8,699 nucleotides of DNA from Myxococcales bacterium (GTDB taxonomy: Bacteria; Myxococcota_A; UBA9160; JALSIO01), in the NCBI GenBank assembly GCA_026989995.1, contig JALSIO010000782.1:1-8699 (forward strand), read 5' to 3'. The translations under genes were made by a program, and so were the position numbers. The notes below the pieces were generated by a model, which made no database searches, was not told the DNA's origin, and worked only from the letters and a program-made list of their open reading frames with translations. Below, one piece after another: positions 1 through 6,292 of the stretch (position 1 is the first letter of the stretch; each line of letters opens with the position of its first letter).

Positions 1-1
1 T

Positions 2-1582
2 GAGCGGGTCACGCTGTCGAACGAGGCCAAGGAGCTCTCGAAGTTCTTCGGGGTCTACCGCCAGCAGGCCCGGGGCGAGCGGGGGCGCAAGACCGACGAC
101 CACTTCTTCATGGTCCGGATCCGGAACCCCGGGGGCGGCCGGCTGACGGCCGCCCAATGGGTGGCGCTCGACGAGGCCGCCGACCTCCACGGTGACGGCA
201 CCCTCCGCATCACCTCGAGGCAGGGCCTGCAGTACCACCGGGTCTACGGCCCCCACCTCGCGCCGCTGATCCGCCACCTGAACCGCGGCTACCGCGACCG
301 GGCCACCCTCGGTGCGTGCGGCGACGTCAGCCGCAACGTCATGGTCTCACCCATCGACGACCTCGACCCGGTGCACGAGGTCCGCGGGCGCGAACTCGCC
401 GAGGCCATCGCAGAGGAGCTCGCCCCGAAGACCAGCGCCTACTTCGAGATCTGGCTCACCGACGAGGCGGGGCGGAAGCTCGGGCCGGTGAACCCGGAGG
501 AGCCCCTCTACGGTCTCCACTACCTGCCCCGCAAGTTCAAGATCGGCATCGGCCACCCGGAGGAGAACTCCATCGACGTGCTCACCCAGGACGTGGGCCT
601 CGTGCCGGTGGTGCGGGACGGGCGGGCCGACGGAGAGTCCTTCGACCTCTACTCCGGCGGGGGCCTCGGCATGACCCACAACATGCCGATCACCGCGCCC
701 TACCTTGGTCTGTACCACGGGCGCATCCGCCGCGACGAGGTGGTTCCGGCCGTGCTCGCGATTGCCATCCTGCAGCGGGACCACGGCGAGCGCAAGGACC
801 GCCGCCGGGCGCGCTGGAAGTACACGCTCCGGCGGCTCGGCCTCGACGCCGTCAACCGGGAGCTCCGGAGCCGCTTCAAGATCGAGCTCGAGGACGGCGA
901 TCCCCAGCCCCTCGGTCCCATGCGCCTGCACCTCGGCTGGCACGAGCAGCGCGGGGGCGGGCACTACTACGGGCTTCACGTGGAAAACGGGCGCCTCGCC
1001 GGGGCGCGTCGCCGCGCGGTCCGCGAAGCCGTGGAGCAGCTCGGCCTCGAGGTGCGGCTGACGCCGCAACAAGATCTCCTGCTGCTCGGTGTGCGGGATC
1101 GGGCCGCCCTCGAGGGCATCCTCGCGCGGCACGGCATCGCCGGGCCGGAGGGGGTGTCCCGGGTGCGGGCCAACGCCATGGCCTGTCCGGCCAAGCCGAC
1201 CTGCGGCCTCGCAATGACCGAGGCCGAGACCATCCTTCCGAGCTACATCGACGCCATCGAGGAGGCCGGCCTCGGCGACGTGGACGCGGTCATCCGCATG
1301 ACGGGGTGCCCCAACATGTGCGCCCGCCCGCCCACGGCGGAGATCGGGATCTACGGGTACGGCAAGAACGACCACGTGATCCTGGTCGGCGGCTCCCGCG
1401 AGGGTACCCGCCTCGGCCACGTGCTCTTTCCGCGGCTGCCGGAGGAGCAGATGCGCCCCGCCCTGGTGGGGCTCTTCCGGGCGATCCGGGAGCACTGCCC
1501 GCCGGGTCGGGCCGTCGGCGACTTCCTCCACGAGACCGATCCGGAGACCCTCCGGGGCTGGATCGGTCTCGGCGATGGCTGA
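2..1582 (+). CDS. cysI: Assimilatory sulfite reductase hemoprotein (siroheme/4Fe-4S), N-terminus cut off
   Basis: Cytoplasmic enzyme reducing sulfite to sulfide with six electrons for cysteine synthesis. The frame is open from base 2, so the first ATG at 110 is internal: the 36 codons before it continue homologous sequence (KFFGVYRQQ, resembling KFHGTYQQ of CysI). 526 residues are visible against about 570 in E. coli CysI, so few are missing. The siroheme/4Fe-4S ligand pattern is complete: C-x5-C in CPAKPTC (codons from 1184) and C-x3-C in GCPNMC (from 1307). Siroheme-pocket basic residues are seen in TSRQ, GDVSRN and YLPRKFK. The stretch GCPNMCARP resembles plant and cyanobacterial ferredoxin-dependent enzymes more than NADPH-type CysI (GCPNGCGR), so ferredoxin may be the donor. 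This is inference: no cysJ-like flavoprotein lies in the window. The cysteine spacing argues against nitrite reductase, the main alternative. Stop TGA at 1580-1582. Confidence 0.93.
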   Translation, partial: ERVTLSNEAKELSKFFGVYRQQARGERGRKTDDHFFMVRIRNPGGGRLTAAQWVALDEAADLHGDGTLRITSRQGLQYHRVYGPHLAPLIRHLNRGYRDRATLGACGDVSRNVMVSPIDDLDPVHEVRGRELAEAIAEELAPKTSAYFEIWLTDEAGRKLGPVNPEEPLYGLHYLPRKFKIGIGHPEENSIDVLTQDVGLVPVVRDGRADGESFDLYSGGGLGMTHNMPITAPYLGLYHGRIRRDEVVPAVLAIAILQRDHGERKDRRRARWKYTLRRLGLDAVNRELRSRFKIELEDGDPQPLGPMRLHLGWHEQRGGGHYYGLHVENGRLAGARRRAVREAVEQLGLEVRLTPQQDLLLLGVRDRAALEGILARHGIAGPEGVSRVRANAMACPAKPTCGLAMTEAETILPSYIDAIEEAGLGDVDAVIRMTGCPNMCARPPTAEIGIYGYGKNDHVILVGGSREGTRLGHVLFPRLPEEQMRPALVGLFRAIREHCPPGRAVGDFLHETDPETLRGWIGLGDG

Positions 1583-1720
1583 TCCGAAGCCGCGCGCCCG
1601 GCGCCTCCACCCCGCGCTTCGCAGCTCCCCCGGCCGCTCCGTTCGACGCGCCTCGCGCGGGCTGCGTGGTATCCTCGCGTCGTTGCACGCCGGGATCCGC
1701 TCCCCGCGAGGAGTCCGCCC
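1583..1720 (+). promoter_or_regulatory. Gap before cofG with a candidate promoter and ribosome binding site
   Basis: This 138-bp gap holds a candidate -10 element, TATCCT, at 1670-1675, preceded by GTGG. No convincing -35 hexamer stands at the usual distance. Transcription would start near 1682 and leave a leader of about 40 nt. A strong Shine-Dalgarno, GAGGAG at 1708-1713, lies 7 nt before the TTG at 1721. A weak interrupted inverted repeat (GAAGC at 1586-1590, GCTTC at 1616-1620) follows the sulfite reductase stop but has no T-run, so it is not called a terminator. The promoter is inferred from one hexamer and from similar motifs before two other genes. Confidence 0.4.
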
Positions 1721-2971
1721 TTGACCGCCCCCCCGAGCCGAGTCGTGGCCGAGCGTCCCGCGCCCCGTGCGCTTTCCCTTTCCGTGTCGGAGCTCGAGCG
1801 GTGGCTGCACGAGGCCCAGGAGGCCGGCGGGCTCGAGCCCGAGGCCGCCTTCCGGATCGCGGAGCACCTCCCGGAGGAGCGGGTCGCCGGCCGCGTCCGC
1901 GAGGCCGCCCTCGAGATGAAGCGCGCTGGCTGGGGCGACCTCGTCACCTTCTCCCGCAACGTCTTCATTCCGCTCACGAACCTCTGCCGGAACCGCTGCG
2001 CGTACTGCACCTTCGCGAAGCCCGAGGACTCGGCCGAGGCCCACACGCTCGGGCTCGACGAGGTGGACGAGCTGGTTCGCGGTGGCCTCGCCACGGGCTG
2101 CAGCGAGGCGCTCTTCTGTCTGGGCGACAAGCCCGAGAAGGCCTGGCGCGGCTATCGGCGCTGGCTGGCCGAGGAGGGCTACCGCGCCACCTCGGAGTAC
2201 CTGGAGGTCGCCTGCCGCCGCGCCTTCGAGGGTGGGCTTCTCCCCCACACGAACGCCGGGATCCTCCGCGCCGAGGAGATGGAGCGGCTGCGGCCCTGGA
2301 ACGCGAGCATGGGGCTCATGCTGGAGACCGCCAGCCGTCGGCTCCGCGAGAAGGGAGGCCCGCACTACTACGCGCCGGACAAGGAGCCGGCGGTGCGGAT
2401 CCGGATGCACGAGGAGGCGGGGGAGCTCCGGATCCCGTTCACGAGCGGCATCCTGCTCGGGATCGGCGAGACGCCCGCGGAGCGGGTGGAGAGCCTGCTG
2501 GTGATCCGCGACCTCCACGCCCGCCATGGCCATATCCAGGAGGTGATCGTCCAGCCCTTCCACCCGAAGCCCTCCACGCCCATGCGCTACCGCGCGCCGC
2601 TTTCCGATGCCGAAGTCGCGTCGTGGGTGGCGCTCGCGCGCCTGGTTCTGGGACCGCGGATGAGCGTGCAGGCTCCCCCGAACCTCGGGCCGAGCGTCCT
2701 CGAGGAGCTCGTCGCCTCCGGCGTGAACGACTGGGGAGGCGTCTCGCCCGTGACGGTCGACTACATCAATCCGGAGGCGCCCTGGCCCACCCTCCGGGCG
2801 CTGCGGGAGCGCACCGAGGCCGCGGGCGGGCGGCTGCGCGAGCGCCTTCCCGTCTACCCGGACCGGGTGCGGAATCCCGAGGGGTGGCTCGATCCACAGG
2901 TGGCCGACGCCGTCCGGCGATTCGCCGACGAAGAGGGTTTCAAGCGTCCGGACGCGGGAGGAATGCCATGA
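1721..2971 (+). CDS. cofG: 7,8-didemethyl-8-hydroxy-5-deazariboflavin (Fo) synthase subunit 1, CofG
   Basis: Radical SAM enzyme acting with CofH to form Fo, the deazaflavin chromophore of coenzyme F420. CofH couples tyrosine to 5-amino-6-ribitylamino-uracil, and CofG closes the deazaflavin ring. The 4Fe-4S cluster motif C-x3-C-x2-C is C89, C93 and C96 in NLCRNRCAYC. Family hallmarks are FSRNVFIPLTN before it, CLGDKPE near residue 135, LLPHTNAG, GILLGIGET, QPFHPKP and the late motif GVNDWGGVSPVT. At 416 residues it is longer than many CofG proteins because about 75 residues precede the radical SAM core. The start is TTG, chosen because GAGGAG lies 7 nt upstream and no in-frame ATG precedes the conserved core. 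It overlaps cofH by 4 bp (ATGA), implying translational coupling and a shared transcript. CofG-then-CofH is also the domain order of the fused FbiC of actinobacteria. Confidence 0.96.
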   Translation: MTAPPSRVVAERPAPRALSLSVSELERWLHEAQEAGGLEPEAAFRIAEHLPEERVAGRVREAALEMKRAGWGDLVTFSRNVFIPLTNLCRNRCAYCTFAKPEDSAEAHTLGLDEVDELVRGGLATGCSEALFCLGDKPEKAWRGYRRWLAEEGYRATSEYLEVACRRAFEGGLLPHTNAGILRAEEMERLRPWNASMGLMLETASRRLREKGGPHYYAPDKEPAVRIRMHEEAGELRIPFTSGILLGIGETPAERVESLLVIRDLHARHGHIQEVIVQPFHPKPSTPMRYRAPLSDAEVASWVALARLVLGPRMSVQAPPNLGPSVLEELVASGVNDWGGVSPVTVDYINPEAPWPTLRALRERTEAAGGRLRERLPVYPDRVRNPEGWLDPQVADAVRRFADEEGFKRPDAGGMP

Positions 2972-4221
2972 GCCTCGCCGATCGCCTGTTTCGCCCGTCC
3001 CCCGAGGTGGGCCGCATCCTCGAACGGGCGCTCGTGGGGCGAACCCTCGGCGTCGAGGAGGCCGAGCGTCTGCTCCGCGCGCGAGGAAGCGACTTCCACG
3101 CCCTGCTCCGGGCCGCCGACGTCGCGCGCGAGGAGGACTGCGGCCCCGACGTGAGCTTCGTCGTGAACCGCAACATCAACTTCACCAATGTCTGCTACGT
3201 CGGCTGTACCTACTGCGGTTTCTCGCGGCACGAGGCCGACGGCGACGCCTACGACCGGAGCCTGGAGGAGATCCTCGACCGCTGCCGCGATGCGGTGGAG
3301 CGGGGTGCGACCGAGGTGTGCATCCAGGGCGGCATCCACCCCCGCAAGGACCACAGGCACTACCGCGAGATTCTCGAGGCCATCCACGGCGCCTTTCCCG
3401 AGCTGCACATCCACGCCTACTCCCCCGAGGAGATCGACTACGGGCACCGCAAGAGCGGCATGTCCCTCGAGGACTACCTGCTGTGGCTCAAGGAGGCGGG
3501 CCTCGGCACCATTCCGGGGACCGCTGCGGAGATCCTCGACGACCGGATCCGGAGGGTGATCGCGCCGCGCAAGCTCATGACTGCGCGCTGGGTGGAGATC
3601 GTGAAGACCGCCCACCGGGTGGGCCTGCGCTCGAGTTCGACCGTGATGTACGGGCACGTCGAGACCGCGGCCGACGTGGCTCGCCACCTCGGGCTGCTGC
3701 GGGACATCCAGCGCGAGACCGGGGGCTTCACCGAGTTCGTGCCCCTCGGCTTCATCCACGAGCGCAACCGACTCTTCCGGCACATCCACGCACGACCCGG
3801 CGCCAACATGGTGGAGGACCTCGCCGTGGTGGCGGTGGCGCGGCTCTTCTTCCGGCCGCTCATCCCCAACATCCAGGTATCGTGGGTCAAGATGGGGCCG
3901 AAGCTCGCCCAGATGGGTCTGCTCGCCGGTGCCAACGACTTCGGCGGCACGCTGATGGAAGAGTCCATCAGCCGGGAGTCGGGTGCCGACTTCGGGGAGA
4001 ACCTGCCCCCGGAGGAGATCCGACGGTTGGTTCGCGAGGTGGGCCGGGTCCCGGTGGAGCGTTCGACCACCTATCGGATCCTCCGGCGCTTCGACGACCC
4101 CGAGAAGGATCCGCCCTCGCGGGAGCCGAGGCCCCTGCGGGAGCTGGGTGGCCCGGAGCGGTTCCGCGCGGGCGTCCGCCGCGAGCAGGAGGCGGCCCGG
4201 GCGCTCGGCGCCTACTCCTGA
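2968..4221 (+). CDS. cofH: Fo synthase subunit 2 (5-amino-6-(D-ribitylamino)uracil-L-tyrosine 4-hydroxyphenyl transferase), CofH
   Basis: Radical SAM partner of CofG in F420 biosynthesis, 417 residues and cytoplasmic. It transfers the 4-hydroxybenzyl unit of tyrosine to the ribityl-uracil precursor. The cluster motif is C76-x3-C80-x2-C83 in NVCYVGCTYCGF. Further hallmarks are QGGIHP at 120-125, HAYSPEEI, IPGTAAEIL at 182-190, and ANDFGGTLMEESISRESGA from 322. The last run closely follows the CofH consensus and favours CofH over the menaquinone (futalosine pathway) relatives MqnC and MqnE. The ATG at 2968 is preceded by GGAGGA at 2957-2962, spaced 5 nt, and its ATGA overlaps the cofG stop. The C-terminal 40 residues are charged and probably disordered. 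The gene runs tail-to-tail into dnaA: its TGA (4219-4221) lies inside the last codons of dnaA, with no hairpin terminator between them. Confidence 0.96.
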   Translation: MSLADRLFRPSPEVGRILERALVGRTLGVEEAERLLRARGSDFHALLRAADVAREEDCGPDVSFVVNRNINFTNVCYVGCTYCGFSRHEADGDAYDRSLEEILDRCRDAVERGATEVCIQGGIHPRKDHRHYREILEAIHGAFPELHIHAYSPEEIDYGHRKSGMSLEDYLLWLKEAGLGTIPGTAAEILDDRIRRVIAPRKLMTARWVEIVKTAHRVGLRSSSTVMYGHVETAADVARHLGLLRDIQRETGGFTEFVPLGFIHERNRLFRHIHARPGANMVEDLAVVAVARLFFRPLIPNIQVSWVKMGPKLAQMGLLAGANDFGGTLMEESISRESGADFGENLPPEEIRRLVREVGRVPVERSTTYRILRRFDDPEKDPPSREPRPLRELGGPERFRAGVRREQEAARALGAYS

Positions 4222-5681
4222 ACCCGCGGGGCAGCCGACCGGCGCGGCGCCCGATCGCGGCCCGGCAGGCTCCCGCTCCGCTCGCGCACCACGTCGTCGA
4301 GCCGTGCCGCGAGCGCCTCGACCTGGTAGCGGACGGGCGCGCGCTCGAGCATCCGCCGCTCGACCACGCGGATGGCGTGGGCCACCGCCGGGTGGTCCCG
4401 GCCGAAGGCGCGGCCGATCCGGGAGAGTGAGGCGTCGGTGTAGCGGCGGCAGAGGTACATCGCGAGCTGCCGCGGCACGACGGCATCGCGGCGCCTCGAA
4501 CGGGAGGCGAGGGCCTCCCGGCTGGTCTTGAAGAAGGCCGCCACCACCGCTGCCACGTCCTCCGGTTCGAGCAGGACGGGCTCCGGCTCGGGGGCGACCT
4601 TCCGAAGGGCGGACTCCACGAGCTCGAGGTCGATGGGGCGCTTGAGCAGCGATGCCGTGGCGACCACCTGGATCAGGGCACCCTCCAGATCGCGAACGCT
4701 TCCCCGGACCGCCTCCACCAGCCGCTCCAGGCAGGGCTCGGGCAGCCGGACCCCGCCGGCTGCGGCCCGGGCACGCAGGATCCCGCGCCGCACCGAGGCA
4801 TCGGGGGGCTCGATCTCGGCCACCAGGCCGCTGGCGAGGGTGGAGCGGAGGCGCGGGTCCAGATCGGGGATGCGTCGGGGCAGCCGGTCGGCGGTGACCA
4901 CGACACGCCCGCCGGCGTCGAGCAGGTGCTCGACGGTGTGGAAGAGCTCGAGCTGCGTGCTCCTCTTGCCCCGCAGGAATTGCAGGTCCTCGATGACGAG
5001 GATGTCGCAGTCGGCGCGGTAGCGGCGCTTGAACCCCGCCGTGCGGCGACTTCGGATCGCTTCGAGAAGCTCGTTGGTGAACGCCTCCGACGAGGTGTAG
5101 ATGATGCGCGCTCCCCGCTCGCCGGCTTCCGCGGCGAGCGCACGCGCGAGGTGGGTCTTGCCGAGACCGGCATCGGCGGCGAGGAAGAGGGGCGAGAGCC
5201 CCGGCTGCCTGCCCCGGGCCACGGCCAGGCTCGCCTCCCGGGCGAGCGCGTTGCACGGGCCCACGACGAAGGTCTCGAAGGAGAACTGCCGCGGTGCCGG
5301 CCGCGGCGCCGCGCGGGTGGGACGCCCCTCGGACGGGTCGCCGCCCCTCCCCTCCGCCGTGGCGGCAGAGGGGAGGGGTCGGTGCCCGTGTCCCACCCCC
5401 ACGGAGTCGTTGCTCCCGGCAGGGCTTCGCGCGCGGCCCGACTCGTGGACGAGCCTGACCGGTACGGGCCGGCCGGCCTCGGCGGCGAGCGCATCGCGGA
5501 TGGCGTCGAGGTAGAGGCGCCGCACGCGATCGCGGTGAAAGGCCGAGGGGCACAGCAGCGCGATGCCGTCCTCGACCTCGCGGATGGCCAGCGGCTCGAT
5601 CCAGGCGCGCACGACGAAGGGCGCGAGGGTGGTCGCGAGTCGACGCACCACACCGTCCCACAACCTGGGGGGAAGGGTCAT
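4212..5681 (-). CDS. dnaA: DnaA-family replication initiator, divergent
   Basis: 489 residues with the four-domain DnaA layout. Domain I (about 1-80) begins LWDGVVRRL and has WIEPL. A Gly/Pro-rich linker (about 81-131) follows. The AAA+ domain (about 132-365) opens FSFETFVVGPCN. Domain IV (about 370-465) carries PRQLAMYL and IGRAFGRDH. DnaA opens oriC and loads DnaB. Key positions deviate from E. coli DnaA: Walker A reads AADAGLGKT (the first glycine is Ala169), the first Walker B aspartate is Glu231 (VIEDLQ), the Box VII arginine finger R285 is Thr281 (LRSTL), and the DnaA-box-contacting Thr-Thr after H434 are Pro431-Ala432. Walker A Lys175/Thr176, sensor 2 Arg330 and Arg404 are kept. The start ATG fits domain I; its Shine-Dalgarno (GGAAG, 11 nt upstream) is weak. 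No dnaN, recF or gyrB is nearby, so it may be the sole DnaA or a DnaA/Hda-like paralogue. Confidence 0.9.
   Translation of the reverse strand: MTLPPRLWDGVVRRLATTLAPFVVRAWIEPLAIREVEDGIALLCPSAFHRDRVRRLYLDAIRDALAAEAGRPVPVRLVHESGRARSPAGSNDSVGVGHGHRPLPSAATAEGRGGDPSEGRPTRAAPRPAPRQFSFETFVVGPCNALAREASLAVARGRQPGLSPLFLAADAGLGKTHLARALAAEAGERGARIIYTSSEAFTNELLEAIRSRRTAGFKRRYRADCDILVIEDLQFLRGKRSTQLELFHTVEHLLDAGGRVVVTADRLPRRIPDLDPRLRSTLASGLVAEIEPPDASVRRGILRARAAAGGVRLPEPCLERLVEAVRGSVRDLEGALIQVVATASLLKRPIDLELVESALRKVAPEPEPVLLEPEDVAAVVAAFFKTSREALASRSRRRDAVVPRQLAMYLCRRYTDASLSRIGRAFGRDHPAVAHAIRVVERRMLERAPVRYQVEALAARLDDVVRERSGSLPGRDRAPRRSAAPRVQE
5315..5398. repeat. 84-bp imperfect palindrome inside the dnaA linker (REP-like element)
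   Basis: The ends are a perfect 9-bp inverted repeat: GGGTGGGAC at 5315-5323 and GTCCCACCC at 5390-5398. Directly inside are ACGGG at 5333-5337 and CCCGT at 5385-5389. The core is a perfect 11-bp inverted repeat, CCCCTCCCCTC at 5344-5354 and GAGGGGAGGGG at 5368-5378, around a GC-rich tip containing CGCC/GGCG. The whole can fold into one long interrupted hairpin. It spans 84 bp, exactly 28 codons, all in DnaA domain II, where length and sequence are unconstrained. The look is that of a repetitive extragenic palindrome or small non-autonomous element kept in frame; only one copy is in the window and no target duplication is evident. Confidence 0.6.
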
Positions 5682-5896
5682 AGGTTCTGGTGCTTCCGAT
5701 TTTCCGTTCCACCGGTGTTCGACCGGATCTTCCAGCAGGAGTCGGGGCGTCTCCCTCGGTTCGCGGCCGAAGGGATCCCTCCGACTCCACTCCCGCGGAC
5801 CCGAAAACGCGCGCCATGGCACGGATTTCCGGCGATCTGACGGGATCTGGAGCCGTCTGGGTGCCCCACGGGCCGTGAACGTCCGGAGACGGACGG

Positions 5897-5926
5897 AGTA
5901 AATCACACCCCCGCGTTCGCGTGCAA
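5897..5926 (-). promoter_or_regulatory. Weak candidate promoter for dnaA
   Basis: Read on the minus strand, TTGCAC (5926-5921) and TTTACT (5902-5897) are separated by 18 bp. They match the sigma-70 consensus at 3 of 6 and 4 of 6 positions. The leader to the ATG at 5681 would be about 210 nt. This is the best sigma-70-like pair I found upstream of dnaA by eye, but a match this loose can arise by chance. Confidence 0.25.
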
Positions 5927-6009
5927 CGGCGCGCATGCCGGATCGCGGGCGGACGCCGACACATCCGTGCAGAGGCCATCGAGGCCGCTCGCAGCGTCGG
6001 AGAACCGGC

Positions 6010-6025
6010 GTTCCGGAATCGGAAC
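6010..6025. repeat. 16-bp perfect dyad, possible operator
   Basis: GTTCCGGAATCGGAAC has two perfect 6-bp inverted arms around GAAT. It is the size and form of a homodimeric repressor site and lies between the two divergent genes. GAACCGG is repeated at 6002-6008 and 6022-6028, 20 bp apart, which would place two sites on one face of the helix. No regulator gene is in the window, so the ligand is unknown. Confidence 0.35.
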
Positions 6026-6199
6026 CGGTTGCCATTTCGCGGGGTTCGCGAGGCGCCGCGAGAGTGGATCGGCGGGCGCGCATCCGAATCGGCTTCGGGC
6101 TTTTCCCGACCTCGACGGGATTCGAACGATCTCGATCAAATGAAGATTTTCGACTTTTTCCTCTCGAAATCGCGAGATTCTGATGGAGCCGTTCGGGGG

Positions 6200-6237
6200 C
6201 CTGCCGGCCCGTGGCGCCCTCCCCACGGCCCGGCGGG
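6200..6237. repeat. Strong GC-rich hairpin just upstream of the metalloprotease promoter
   Basis: GCCGGCCCGTGG (6203-6214) pairs with CCACGGCCCGGC (6223-6234) with a single C/C mismatch around the loop CGCCCTCC. Three further outer pairs (6200-6202 with 6235-6237, one of them G/T) extend the stem to 15 positions. No T-run follows on either strand, so it is not a typical intrinsic terminator. It ends 17 bp before the candidate -10 and so covers where a -35 or an operator would lie. Confidence 0.5.
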
Positions 6238-6250
6238 GGCGGCGAAGAGC

Positions 6251-6282
6251 GTGGTAAGCTCTCGCGCGCTCACGCGGAGGGG
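6251..6282 (+). promoter_or_regulatory. Candidate promoter and ribosome binding site of the metalloprotease gene
   Basis: GTGGTAAGCT at 6251-6260 contains a -10-like TAAGCT (6255-6260) and resembles GTGGTATCCT upstream of cofG. Transcription would begin near 6267. A strong Shine-Dalgarno, GGAGGGG, lies at 6276-6282, 10 nt before the GTG at 6293. No -35 hexamer is clear. A -10 here would rule out translation starting at the in-frame GTG of 6251. Confidence 0.4.
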
Positions 6283-6292
6283 TGGCCGAAGG

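Larger units (their letters stand above)
5682..6292. other. 611-bp gap between divergent dnaA and metalloprotease genes
   Basis: No credible gene was found here. Open frames crossing it are extensions of dnaA or of the metalloprotease without family similarity. Contents: a possible dnaA promoter near 5897-5926; a perfect dyad GTTCCG-GAAT-CGGAAC at 6010-6025, inside a 20-bp-spaced direct repeat GAACCGG (6002-6008 and 6022-6028); an AT-rich tract at about 6120-6182, which stands out in this GC-rich window; a strong hairpin at 6200-6237; and a candidate -10 at 6255-6260. No TTATCCACA-type DnaA box was found by eye on either strand, so an origin here is not supported. Confidence 0.6.

Noticed and set aside
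347..2563. A 738-codon open frame on the minus strand
   Set aside because: It is the complement of the sulfite reductase and cofG; no recognisable domain and shadow-like composition.
316..4221. A 1301-codon open frame joining sequence upstream of cofH to cofH
   Set aside because: Only 2968-4221 has family similarity. The part before it is Arg/Pro/Ala-rich antisense-like shadow of the sulfite reductase and cofG, kept open by high GC.
2854..5979. A 1041-codon open frame on the minus strand
   Set aside because: It crosses cofH in antisense and dnaA in the wrong frame. The true dnaA frame has all DnaA motifs.
6104..6135. Minus-strand TTCGAATCCCGTCGAGGTC, like the T-loop and 3' end of a tRNA, possibly an attachment-site remnant
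   Set aside because: The 5' half of the T-stem does not pair, no D or anticodon arms precede it, CCA is absent, and no integrase is nearby. Probably chance.
5682..6292. Replication origin beside dnaA
   Set aside because: The AT-rich tract is suggestive, but no TTATCCACA-like 9-mers were found on either strand and no other origin-linked gene is present.
6140..6292. Longer metalloprotease starting at ATG 6140 (MKIFDFF)
   Set aside because: No ribosome binding site, low-complexity extension, and the strong hairpin and candidate -10 would lie inside it. GTG 6293 has GGAGGGG.
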